Positions 1-7,044 are shown, numbered from the stretch's first letter. The stretch: 9,562 nt of DNA from Gammaproteobacteria bacterium (GCA_030425615.1 JAUIAI010000044.1:1-9562); one strand, 5' to 3'. Notes: generated by a model not told the origin, from the letters alone. Translations and numbers: made by a program.

Positions 1-1335
1 CCGTTCTGTCAGAACGGCTGCCCGATCAACAACATCATTCCGGACTGGAACGATCTCGTCTATCGCCACCAGTGGCGTCAGGCGCTGGATACGCTGCACT
101 CGACGAACAATTTCCCCGAGATCACAGGCCGGATCTGCCCGGCGCCCTGCGAGGCGGCCTGTACCCTGAACATCAACAGCGACCCGGTGGGCATCAAGTC
201 GATCGAACACGCGATCATCGACAAGGGCTACGAGATGGGCTGGGTCGCGCCGTGCCCGCCCGCTCACAAGACCGGCAAGACCGTCGCGGTCGTCGGGTCG
301 GGGCCGGCGGGTCTGGCGGCCGCGCAGCAGCTCGCCCGTGCGGGTCATTCGGTCACCGTGTTCGAGAAGAACGACCGTATCGGTGGTCTCCTGCGATACG
401 GCATCCCCGACTTCAAGCTCGAGAAGTCCCACATCGATCGCCGCGTCGAACAGATGCAGGCCGAGGGGGTCGAGTTCCGGACCTCCGTGCTCGTGGCCGA
501 CTCGGAAGACCTCGGCCCGGTGGTCAACCTCTCCAGGGAACGGATCTCACCCGCCGAGTTGCGTGAGCAGTTCGACGCGGTGGTGCTCGCCGGTGGCGCG
601 GAGCAGCCGCGGGATCTCCCGGTGCCCGGCCGTGAGCTGGACGGTATCCACTTCGCGATGTCCTTCCTGCCGCTGCAGAACCGCGTGGTCGCCGGTGATT
701 CGCTGGAGGACCAGATCCTGGCCACCGGCAAGCATGTCGTCGTCATCGGCGGCGGGGACACCGGTTCGGACTGCGTCGGCACGAGCAACCGGCAGGGGGC
801 TGCCTCGGTGACCCAGATCGAACTCATGCCGCGTCCGCCGGAGCAGGAAGACGGACCGATGACCTGGCCCTACTGGCCGGCCAAGCTGCGCACCTCCTCC
901 TCGCACGAGGAGGGCTGCGAGCGCGACTGGTCGATCACCACCAAGGCGTTCAAGGACGACGGCAAGGGGCGCGTCTGCGCCATCATTGCCGCGCGGGTCG
1001 AGTGGCAGAAGGACCCGGAGACCGGCCGGATGCAGATGGTCGAGGTGCCCGGGTCCGAATTCGAGATCCCCGCCGACCTCGTTTTGTTCGCCATGGGTTT
1101 CGTCTCACCGGTCGGCAACGTGCTGGGCGGATTCGGGGTCGAGACCGATGCCCGCGGCAATGCCAAGGCGACCACGGACGGTGAAGGCTGCTATCGCACG
1201 AACGTGCACAAGGTCTTCGCGAGCGGCGATATCCGCCGCGGGCAGTCGCTCGTGGTCTGGGCGATCCGTGAAGGTCGTCAGTGCGCCCGCGAAGTCGACC
1301 TCTTCCTCATGGGCAGCAGCTCGCTTCCACGTTGA
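1..1335 (+). CDS. gltD: Glutamate synthase (NADPH) small subunit, 5'-truncated by window edge
   Basis: The frame is open from base 1 to the TGA at 1333-1335 and gives 444 residues; the family is about 470 long, so only the N-terminal few dozen residues lie outside. GltD supplies electrons from NADPH, through FAD and Fe-S clusters, to the large GltB subunit, which makes two glutamates from glutamine and 2-oxoglutarate in the cytoplasm. Visible landmarks are the cysteine motifs PFCQNGCPINN at the very start and GRICPAPCEAAC near 129-165 (Fe-S ligands), the FAD dinucleotide fold VAVVGSGPAGLAAA near 285-327 followed by GGLLRYGIPDFKLEK, the NADPH fold VVVIGGGDTGSDC near 736-774, and the C-terminal FAD-contacting stretch VFASGDIRRGQSLVVWAI near 1213-1266. 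No gltB is visible; it would be expected to the left. Related GltD-like subunits of dihydropyrimidine dehydrogenase share the fold, but the PEQEDGPMTWPYWP region and overall match favour GltD. Confidence 0.95.
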   Translation, partial: PFCQNGCPINNIIPDWNDLVYRHQWRQALDTLHSTNNFPEITGRICPAPCEAACTLNINSDPVGIKSIEHAIIDKGYEMGWVAPCPPAHKTGKTVAVVGSGPAGLAAAQQLARAGHSVTVFEKNDRIGGLLRYGIPDFKLEKSHIDRRVEQMQAEGVEFRTSVLVADSEDLGPVVNLSRERISPAELREQFDAVVLAGGAEQPRDLPVPGRELDGIHFAMSFLPLQNRVVAGDSLEDQILATGKHVVVIGGGDTGSDCVGTSNRQGAASVTQIELMPRPPEQEDGPMTWPYWPAKLRTSSSHEEGCERDWSITTKAFKDDGKGRVCAIIAARVEWQKDPETGRMQMVEVPGSEFEIPADLVLFAMGFVSPVGNVLGGFGVETDARGNAKATTDGEGCYRTNVHKVFASGDIRRGQSLVVWAIREGRQCAREVDLFLMGSSSLPR

Positions 1336-1341
1336 GAGTCA

Positions 1342-1381
1342 GGGGCCGTGGTGAACGAGCACGATCGTCCGCCACGGCCTC
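1342..1381. terminator. Convergent-gene hairpin, probable bidirectional terminator
   Basis: A perfect 8-base inverted repeat, GGCCGTGG at 1344-1351 and CCACGGCC at 1372-1379, sits in the 44-base gap between the converging gltD and carbamoyltransferase genes. The stem extends outward through one G-T wobble and a G-C pair (1342/1381). It extends inward through a T-G wobble, a G-C pair and, past one A/C mismatch, a 4-base stem (ACGA 1355-1358 with TCGT 1365-1368) closing a 6-base loop. Its right foot overlaps the carbamoyltransferase stop codon (1380-1382). Neither side has a run of T, so it is not a textbook intrinsic terminator. The position and the strong pairing are what support the call. 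Confidence 0.55.
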
Positions 1382-3278
1382 AGACCGTCGCGGCTGCGGG
1401 CTGCGTCGCGGTCTGAGCCGCTGCGCCCGAGCGAGAAGCCGTGATCTCGGCCAGTTTCGGATGCGGCACCATGAAGGGGCCGATCGCCAGGTAGTCGATG
1501 TTGCCGAGAAGGAACGCGCGCACCGCGTCCTGCGGCGAGCACACGATCGGCTCCTCGTGCATGTTGAAACTGGTGTTGATCAGCGCCGGCGTTCCAGAGC
1601 GCTCGTGGAAGCGGGTCAGAATCCGGTGAAAGCTCGGATTTGAATCCGCGGTCACGAGCTGCGGACGGGCGGTTCCGTCCACGTGCACGGCAGCCGGGCA
1701 GAGCCGCTTCATGCGCTCGGTGCAGTTCACGGTCACCGTCATGAATTCGGCCGTCTTCCCGATGCCCGCGAGGTTCTCGAACAGGGTGTCGGCCTCGCTC
1801 GCGAGGGCTGCCGGTGCGAACGGCATGAATTCGGTGCGCCCGAGTTGCTGGTTCAGCCACTGGTTGACGCTCGGGTCGCGGGGCGCGTACAGGATCGAGC
1901 GGTTGCCCAGTGCCCGGGGGCCGTATTCCATCCGTCCGTTGAAGCGGCCCACGATGCGGTTCTCGTCGAGCGCCTCCGCGATGCGGTCTTCGATGTCGTC
2001 GGGCTGGTCGTAGTCCAGGCCGGCCTCGTCGAGCGCGGCACGGATCCGGGCGTCGTCGTACCCGGGGCCCCAGTAGACGGTGTCGATCGGGCCGCTGCCG
2101 GCCGGGGGCGGCTCGACCAGCCAGGCCGCGCCGGTCCCGCAGCCGCCGTCACCCATGTTCGGATAGACGAACAGGGCCTGCACGCCGTCGAGTTCGTGCA
2201 GTCGCTGGTTCAGCTTGACGTTCGCGTGTACGCCCCCCGAGACCACGATGCGCGTCTGCCCGGTCTGTCGCAGCCAGTGGGCGACGACTTCACAGGCCAC
2301 CTGCTCCAGCACCGACTGGTACGCGGCGGCGATGTCACGCTTGCTGAAGCGCAGTGCCAGCGCCCGGGTGAACAGCAGGTTGCCGGCGGCCAGCATCTCG
2401 GGCGAACCGTCGCGGATGTCGAAGCGCGCGCGCAGGGCCGGGCCCAGCAGATCGGGATCGCCATAGGCGGCGAGACCGACGATCTTGCCTTCGTGACGGC
2501 CGGGCTTGAAACCCAGACCGCTCGTGACGTGCTCGTAGAACTGTCCGAGCGAATTCGGGAAGGGGAATCGCGCCAGTGCCCGCACCCCCTCGGCATCGCC
2601 CAGATAGACCCCGCCGGCCTGACCGGAGCCGTAGCCGTCGAAGGTGACGACCAGGGCGCTGTCGAAGCCGGAGCCGTAGAACGCGTTGGCCGCGTGCGTG
2701 TCGTGATGGGGGAAACGCACGAGCCTGTCCTGCCAGCCGTAACGCGCCAGTCCCTCGTCGATCTGACGCTGGCGAAGCGCATGCTCGGTATCCGCGTCGC
2801 GACGCCAGGTGTCCATGCCCCTGCGATGGGCGAACCAGTCCAGCCGGGCCCAGCGTCCGACCGCCCCGTAGATCAGCCGCTTGGGCAGCGACTTCGGCGC
2901 CATGAATTCCTCGCCGGCCGGCAGGCCGGGAATTGCGCCGCGCGTGCGGCTGTCGTGCGCGCGAGCCGCGGCTGCACGAACCAGCGACAGTGATCGCGCC
3001 GTGTCCGTCGCGCCGTGCAACCGTGCGTGCCGATCGAGCGACTTGTCGATCAGGCGCATCTCCTGATCGTGAGTGAAGAATCCGTAGGCGACCTTGTCCA
3101 CGTCCGATGCCGACCAGCCCGTGAACTCGAGGCCGGCCGCGATCGCCCGGCGGGGGAAACCATCCTGCAGCTTCACCCGCGAAAGCCTTTCTTCGCCGCA
3201 TGCGAACAGCACGCGGCCGTTGTCGACGAACGAGACGGTGACGTCCTTGTCAAGCGGGCTGATGCCGATGATCTTCAC
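1380..3278 (-). CDS. NodU/CmcH/TobZ-family carbamoyltransferase
   Basis: A 632-residue protein. Family members transfer a carbamoyl group from carbamoyl phosphate, via a carbamoyl-adenylate made with ATP, onto a hydroxyl of a sugar, Nod factor or antibiotic. The N-terminal Kae1/ASKHA-like domain shows EERLSR (29-34), the metal-binding HHDTHAANAFY (191-201), VVTFDGYGSG (210-219), GRHEGKIVGLAAYG (260-273) and VSGGVHANVKLNQRL (346-360). The C-terminal YrdC-like carbamoyl-adenylation domain shows GRMEYGPRALGNRSIL (448-463), EFMPFAPAAL and LINTSFNMHEEPIV (566-579). The last 20 or so residues are a low-complexity Ala/Thr tail. I chose the GTG at 3278 because TGGAG (3286-3290) lies 7 bases upstream and VKIIGIS is where family homology should begin; an in-frame start at 3398 would add 40 unlikely residues buried inside the upstream gene. 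The gene overlaps the deacetylase gene by 29 bases, so the two are probably cotranslated. The acceptor substrate cannot be told from sequence. Confidence 0.93.
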   Translation of the reverse strand: MKIIGISPLDKDVTVSFVDNGRVLFACGEERLSRVKLQDGFPRRAIAAGLEFTGWSASDVDKVAYGFFTHDQEMRLIDKSLDRHARLHGATDTARSLSLVRAAAARAHDSRTRGAIPGLPAGEEFMAPKSLPKRLIYGAVGRWARLDWFAHRRGMDTWRRDADTEHALRQRQIDEGLARYGWQDRLVRFPHHDTHAANAFYGSGFDSALVVTFDGYGSGQAGGVYLGDAEGVRALARFPFPNSLGQFYEHVTSGLGFKPGRHEGKIVGLAAYGDPDLLGPALRARFDIRDGSPEMLAAGNLLFTRALALRFSKRDIAAAYQSVLEQVACEVVAHWLRQTGQTRIVVSGGVHANVKLNQRLHELDGVQALFVYPNMGDGGCGTGAAWLVEPPPAGSGPIDTVYWGPGYDDARIRAALDEAGLDYDQPDDIEDRIAEALDENRIVGRFNGRMEYGPRALGNRSILYAPRDPSVNQWLNQQLGRTEFMPFAPAALASEADTLFENLAGIGKTAEFMTVTVNCTERMKRLCPAAVHVDGTARPQLVTADSNPSFHRILTRFHERSGTPALINTSFNMHEEPIVCSPQDAVRAFLLGNIDYLAIGPFMVPHPKLAEITASRSGAAAQTATQPAAATV

Positions 3279-4245
3279 GGGTTTGCTCCAGGTGATCGGC
3301 CAACTCGGTGACCGTAGCCGGTACGAGGTCCGGCTGCGCGGCGAGCCATTCGAAAACGCGCTCGATTCTCGTACGAATGCGCTCGTCGTCGCCGGCATCG
3401 CGGTTGTAGGGACCGGGACCCGGAACGAGCGACGAGCTGTGCACGCAGAAGCAGATGTGCGGCACGCCCTGCCGCTGCAGGAGGCGGATCGGCGCGAACC
3501 ATTCGGGCTGATTCCTGACTTCGAAGTTGAGCCAGAATCGACGCACGATTCCCAGACGTGCCGCGATGCCGATCAGATGCATCCGCGACAACAGCGGGCT
3601 TCGTTCGATGCGCGTGAAGCCCCTTGCCCAGAGATCGAAACGAGGGCGCGTGAAGGCCCTGGTGAGCGGGATCTCCCATAGCGCCGGTTCGCCGGGCGCG
3701 CCGGGCTCGGTTCTGGTCGGCAACAGCCCGCGGGCCCGGTAGTCGGGCGACCCTTCGTCCATCCAGGTGGTGTACGGCACGATCGAGGAATCCGCGCGAT
3801 AGCCGAGTGCCTGCAGATGTCTGCGGATCTGCGCGCTGCTCGAGTAGCGCCCCCCCCGAAAGCTCGTGCCCCGGACGCCGATCCCGGCAAGTGCTGCGTG
3901 CACCGAATCGAGTTTTCGGCGGATCAGATCCTCCGGAAGGTTGGCCAGGAAGGTCTCGGCGGAACTCGGTTGGTCGACGCCCGCGAGCGGTGGCGTGTTC
4001 CACGGATGGATGTGCAGACCGATCTCGGTGCCCGGACGCTCGGCGAGTGCTGCCATTGTCTCGCGTGCGACCGGGTCGGCGAGCACGGGATGGTTCGTGA
4101 AATACGTCGGCCGCAGCCCGTGGCGCTCGCACAGCGACTGGAACCATGGCAGGTTCGCAATATTGGAGACGGCAGGAGCGCGGACGGCGTAGGCGCCGTT
4201 CCAGTCCCATTCCTCCTCGGTGTCGACTGTGATGAGGACGTGCAT
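3250..4245 (-). CDS. Polysaccharide deacetylase-like protein (WalW/NodB homology, CE4 fold)
   Basis: A 331-residue protein, likely cytoplasmic because there is no signal peptide or membrane segment. CE4-type enzymes remove N- or O-acetyl groups from sugars with a metal ion. The expected motifs are present in divergent form: TVDTEEEW at 6-13 (motif 1, catalytic Asp8 with Glu10 where many members have a second Asp), EIGLHIHPWNTPP at 74-86 (His78 and His80 as likely metal ligands) and SFRGGRY at 128-134 (motif 3 arginine). This arrangement resembles the WalW branch found in lipopolysaccharide and glycan loci rather than secreted chitin or peptidoglycan deacetylases. The ATG at 4245 has no clear Shine-Dalgarno, but it is the first start in frame and homology begins at once (HVLITVDTE). 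It is the first gene of a two-gene unit with the carbamoyltransferase. The precise substrate, and even whether the enzyme is active, are not determined by the sequence. Confidence 0.85.
   Translation of the reverse strand: MHVLITVDTEEEWDWNGAYAVRAPAVSNIANLPWFQSLCERHGLRPTYFTNHPVLADPVARETMAALAERPGTEIGLHIHPWNTPPLAGVDQPSSAETFLANLPEDLIRRKLDSVHAALAGIGVRGTSFRGGRYSSSAQIRRHLQALGYRADSSIVPYTTWMDEGSPDYRARGLLPTRTEPGAPGEPALWEIPLTRAFTRPRFDLWARGFTRIERSPLLSRMHLIGIAARLGIVRRFWLNFEVRNQPEWFAPIRLLQRQGVPHICFCVHSSSLVPGPGPYNRDAGDDERIRTRIERVFEWLAAQPDLVPATVTELADHLEQTREDHRHQPA
3286..3290 (-). promoter_or_regulatory. Shine-Dalgarno of the carbamoyltransferase (decides GTG start)
   Basis: On the minus strand TGGAG lies 7 bases before the GTG at 3278, inside the 3' end of the deacetylase gene. 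This supports the GTG start over the more distant in-frame start at 3398. Confidence 0.6.
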
Positions 4246-4402
4246 CGGGTCGGGGGGTGTCTGGGCGGACCGGCGCGCGGGGGAGCGCGGCCCTGAACAG
4301 CGCGGCAGTTTGCGGCAACGGGCGCAACCGTGCCGTGACCGGCTTCACGTGGCAAGGCCTGCGACGCGGGCGTGGCGATGGGGCAGGCGAACGGTCGGCG
4401 AC

Positions 4403-4420
4403 GATGATCGTGTCATCATC
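4403..4420. promoter_or_regulatory. Candidate operator dyad in divergent region
   Basis: GATGAT at 4403-4408 and ATCATC at 4415-4420 form a perfect 6-base inverted repeat with a 6-base spacer, in the 277-base region between the divergent deacetylase and amidase genes. Geometry and place fit a dimeric regulator site. No regulator gene lies beside it, so the assignment rests only on symmetry and position and is weak. Confidence 0.25.
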
Positions 4421-4483
4421 CCGGTGCGCCGCTTCGACTTCGGTTGGCGGCTCGGCGGACCAGCGTCAGGCTGTAAGCCAAGG

Positions 4484-4499
4484 TATATACCCCTATTAG
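4484..4499 (+). promoter_or_regulatory. Candidate -10 region for the amidase-patatin transcript
   Basis: TATATACCCCTATTAG is the most AT-rich patch between the divergent genes and lies 24-39 bases before the amidase ATG. TATATA (4484-4489) or TATTAG (4494-4499) could serve as the -10 box. No good -35 box is seen at 16-18 bases upstream of either, so an activator or an alternative sigma factor may be involved. The motif ATACCCCTA also resembles half of the G/C-tract operators of CsoR-family repressors, but the second half is absent. Confidence 0.35.
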
Positions 4500-4510
4500 T
4501 CGTTCGAGTG

Positions 4511-4515
4511 AGGAG
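4511..4515 (+). promoter_or_regulatory. Shine-Dalgarno of the amidase (decides ATG start)
   Basis: AGGAG lies 7 bases before the ATG at 4523. It fixes this start in preference to upstream in-frame starts, the furthest at 4220, which would overlap the divergent deacetylase gene and add about 100 residues with no amidase homology. Confidence 0.8.
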
Positions 4516-4522
4516 ACCCGAG

Positions 4523-5923
4523 ATGTCCGATCTGGCCCAGACCGATGCCGCTGCTCTGAGCCGCGCATATGCCGCCGGCGAGTGCTCACCGGTCGAGGTC
4601 GTCGACTCGGTCCTGGCCCGCATCGACCGCTGGGAGCCCCATCTGAATGCGTTCTACCGGCTGCATGCCGGACAGGCGCGCGAAGCGGCGGTGCAGTCCG
4701 AGGCCCGGTGGCGTGAAAAACGGCCGTTGTCACCGCTGGATGGCGTGCCCGTCACGGTCAAGGAAAATCTCGATTCGAAGGGCGATCCGACCCCGTCCGG
4801 CACCGCCGCCGGAGACATGCGACCGAAGAGCGTCGATTCGCCCGTGGTCGCCCGGCTGCACGAGGCGGGCGCGGTCATCCTGGGCAAGACCGTGATGCCG
4901 GATTACGGAATGCTTTCGTCCGGTCTGTCGTCGCTGCACGGCATCACGCGCAACCCATGGCGGCTCGATCGGAACACCTCCGGCTCGTCCTCGGGAGCCG
5001 GCGCCGCCGGTGCCGCGGGTTACGGGCCATTGCATGTCGGCACCGACATCGGCGGCTCGGTTCGTCTGCCGGCTGCGCACTGCGGGCTGTTCGGGCTCAA
5101 GCCGAGTCTGGGGCGGATCCCCGTCGATCCCCCGTACATCGGCCGTTGCGCCGGGCCGATGACCCGGACCGTCGAGGATGCGGCCTTGTTGCTCGGTGCG
5201 GTGGCGCGCCCGGACGATCGTGACCACATGTCGCTCCCGCCCGACGATCGTGACTACACCGCGGGGCTCGACGGACAGTCCCTGACGGGGCTGCGCATCG
5301 GGCTACTCACCGACATGGGCGTGGGGCTGGCGGTGGCGGCGCCGGTACGCGCAGCTGCCGAGGCCGCGGCCCGTGCGCTCGCCGATGCAGGTGCGGTGGT
5401 CGAGCCGGTGGATTCCTTCCTGACGGCAGAAATGTTCGACGGTATCCACCGGTTCTTCGAAGCCAGGTCGTACAACGACATCGTCGCGATGGACGACGCC
5501 ACGCGGGCCAAGGTGCTGCCCTTCATCGTCGAATGGTGCACCTGGCGAGCGGCAGAGTTCACGGGGCGCGACGTCATGGATGCCTACACGCAGGTCGTGT
5601 CGATGCGGGCGGCAGCAACGCGAGCGGTGAACGCGTTCGATTTCCTGATCTCGCCCGTGTCGCCGATCCTGCCCTACGAGGCCGGGCTTCATTGTCCCGG
5701 GGACGATCCGCGTAACGCCTTGCCGCACATCGCGTTCACCGTGGCCTGGAACTTCGGCGAGCAGCCGGCCGCGTCACTGAACTGGGATCATCACGAAGGC
5801 CTGCCCGTAGGGGTGCAGATCGTCGGTCACCGTTTCGACGACGCCGGTGTTCTGCGAATGGCGCGGCAGCTCGAGCGGTTGCGCCCCCTCCAGCAGGCGT
5901 GGCCCGAGCCGCCCGCCCCGTGA
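4523..5923 (+). CDS. Amidase-signature family hydrolase
   Basis: A 466-residue protein, close to the usual length of the family (GatA, indoleacetamide hydrolase, fatty-acid amide hydrolase relatives). These enzymes hydrolyse amide bonds with a Ser-cisSer-Lys triad, and all three residues are visible: Lys80 in DGVPVTVKENL, the cis-serine Ser155 in NTSGSSSGAG, and nucleophile Ser179 in GTDIGGSVRLPA, with the standard 24-residue spacing between the two serines. No signal peptide is present, so it should be cytoplasmic. It is not a likely GatA: no gatB or gatC is nearby, and the GSSSGAG variant and C-terminal half resemble stand-alone amidases. The ATG is preceded by an excellent AGGAG. Its TGA overlaps the GTG at 5920 of the patatin-like gene, so the two are probably cotranscribed. 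The substrate cannot be predicted; an aryl or aliphatic amide or a carbamoyl compound are all possible. Confidence 0.92.
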   Translation: MSDLAQTDAAALSRAYAAGECSPVEVVDSVLARIDRWEPHLNAFYRLHAGQAREAAVQSEARWREKRPLSPLDGVPVTVKENLDSKGDPTPSGTAAGDMRPKSVDSPVVARLHEAGAVILGKTVMPDYGMLSSGLSSLHGITRNPWRLDRNTSGSSSGAGAAGAAGYGPLHVGTDIGGSVRLPAAHCGLFGLKPSLGRIPVDPPYIGRCAGPMTRTVEDAALLLGAVARPDDRDHMSLPPDDRDYTAGLDGQSLTGLRIGLLTDMGVGLAVAAPVRAAAEAAARALADAGAVVEPVDSFLTAEMFDGIHRFFEARSYNDIVAMDDATRAKVLPFIVEWCTWRAAEFTGRDVMDAYTQVVSMRAAATRAVNAFDFLISPVSPILPYEAGLHCPGDDPRNALPHIAFTVAWNFGEQPAASLNWDHHEGLPVGVQIVGHRFDDAGVLRMARQLERLRPLQQAWPEPPAP

Positions 5924-6953
5924 GCGGCGGCGGTCGACGCCCGCGGGCCACCGTCTCGCTGGTGCTGGGCAGCGGAGGCGCGCGCGGCATGGCGCACATA
6001 GGGGTCATCCGCTGGCTGCTCGAGCATCGCTTCGAGATTCGCTCGATTTCCGGCGCCTCGATCGGTGCGCTGGTCGGAGGGGTATACGCGTCCGGCGGCC
6101 TCGATGATTTCGAGAAGTGGGTGCGCGGCATCAGCAAGCCGATGATGGTCACGCTGATGGACTGGTCAAGGGAGAGCGCTTCCTGGAGACGCTCTCCCGC
6201 TACGCAAGGCCGGGCCGCATCGAGGATCTGCCCATCTCGTTCACGGCGGTGGCCGCAGAGTTGGCCAGCGGCAAGGAGATCTGGCTGCGCAGCGGCGATC
6301 TGCTGCAGGCGATACGGGCATCCATCTCGCTTCCGCTGCTGTTCACGCCATATGACCACGCCGGGGAGATGCTCATCGACGGCGGTGTGCTGAATCCCGT
6401 TCCGATCGCGCCGACCTTCGGCGACGACACGGATCTGACCATTGCCGTCAGCCTGAACGGGCCGCCCGAGCTCGAATCCACTCCGGACCCGGGCGCGTCC
6501 GGTGGCGCTGCGCTGCAACTCTCGCCCGAGATCGTTCAGTGGTTCGACCGGATCCAGACGATGATCTGGCCGGATGCGGATCCGAACGCGCAGTCGGCGG
6601 GCCGCGCGGGGGATTCGACTCCGGACGCGCGGGCCGATGGCGACGAGCCGTCTCCGCCAGGGGGCACGGCCTCCGGATCGTCTTCGCAGCCGAACCAGGG
6701 CTCCGGCACGGAGACGGGAGCCGCATCGTTCGGACGCGTCTCCCGGCGCGACTGGTCGGCCTATGAAGTGGCCTATCTCGCCTTCGACGCGATGCAGGGC
6801 ACGATCGCCCGGCAGAAGCTCGCCGCCTATCCGCCGGACGAACTGATCGAAATCCGTCGCAGCGCTTGCCGGACCCTCGAGTTCGATCGGGCCTCCGAGC
6901 TGATCGACATCGGATATCGCCAGGCCGGCGAGGTGCTCGGGCCGTTGCTCTGA
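5920..6953 (+). pseudogene. Patatin-like phospholipase (RssA-like), frameshifted near 6160
   Basis: Patatin-like enzymes are Ser-Asp dyad acyl hydrolases acting on phospholipids. The N-terminal part shows the oxyanion loop GSGGARG (17-23) and the nucleophile elbow GASIG (Ser47), and runs to KPMMVTLMD near 6162. The match then continues one frame away with GLVKGERFLETL, the core strand ISFTAVAAEL, SISLPLLFTPY and the catalytic Asp motif LIDGGVLNPVP (GAC at 6378-6380). The C-terminal stretch after 6740 also looks native. Read literally, the first frame stops at 6391-6393 after about 160 residues and lacks the Asp, while a second open frame (6117-6953) lacks the Ser, so neither half would be active. 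An acidic Gly/Ser/Pro-rich stretch encoded at about 6570-6730 interrupts the C-terminal half. The start is taken as the GTG at 5920, overlapping the amidase TGA as GTGA; a GTG at 5899 is the alternative. The break could be a true mutation or an assembly or sequencing error. Confidence 0.85.
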
Positions 6954-7044
6954 AGAGCGGTGGGTGGCAGCCGCGGCTTTCGGAGCGGGCCGCCCGGGAA
7001 CCGCGCATCACGGCCCTGGTTGCGAGCCGCTCGATAGCCGCGCG
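6954..7044. other. Convergent intergenic gap without clear terminator
   Basis: These 91 bases separate the patatin-like gene from the MaoC-like gene running toward it. They contain the palindrome AGCCGCGGCT (6969-6978), followed by TTTC, and a short CGGG/CCCG hairpin, but no stem longer than 4-5 pairs and no T tract. I cannot name a terminator here with confidence. Confidence 0.4.

Noticed and set aside
1683..2993. A 436-codon open frame on the plus strand opposite the carbamoyltransferase gene
   Set aside because: It is antisense to a gene with many conserved motifs, and its translation is rich in Arg, Gly, Val and Ala with no recognisable domain; GC-rich codon use in the true gene keeps this opposing frame open.
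2335..3201. A 288-codon minus-strand frame inside the carbamoyltransferase gene
   Set aside because: It is an out-of-frame reading of the same strand, very rich in Arg and Gly, without family features.
3275..4348. A 357-codon minus-strand frame overlapping the deacetylase gene
   Set aside because: It is a frame-shifted reading of the deacetylase gene, Arg/Pro/Ala-rich and without motifs; the deacetylase frame carries all CE4-like signatures.
4220..4522. N-terminal extension of the amidase to 4220
   Set aside because: The added residues have no amidase homology, overlap the divergent deacetylase, and a strong AGGAG sits right before the ATG at 4523.
5211..5257. Near-perfect 17-base direct repeat with 30-base period inside the amidase gene (PDDRDH and PDDRDY)
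   Set aside because: Only two copies with 15 of 17 matches, in frame and in a surface-loop region that varies in amidases; it looks like an ordinary in-gene duplication or chance.
5736..6518. A 260-codon minus-strand frame across the amidase end and patatin region
   Set aside because: It is opposite two genes with clear catalytic motifs and reads as a low-complexity Arg/Pro/Ala-rich shadow. It does not explain the patatin frameshift.
6117..6953. Treating the second patatin frame as an independent gene
   Set aside because: It begins in the middle of a patatin domain, lacks the nucleophile serine, and its first dozen residues are an out-of-frame reading of the upstream half; it is the 3' part of a broken gene.
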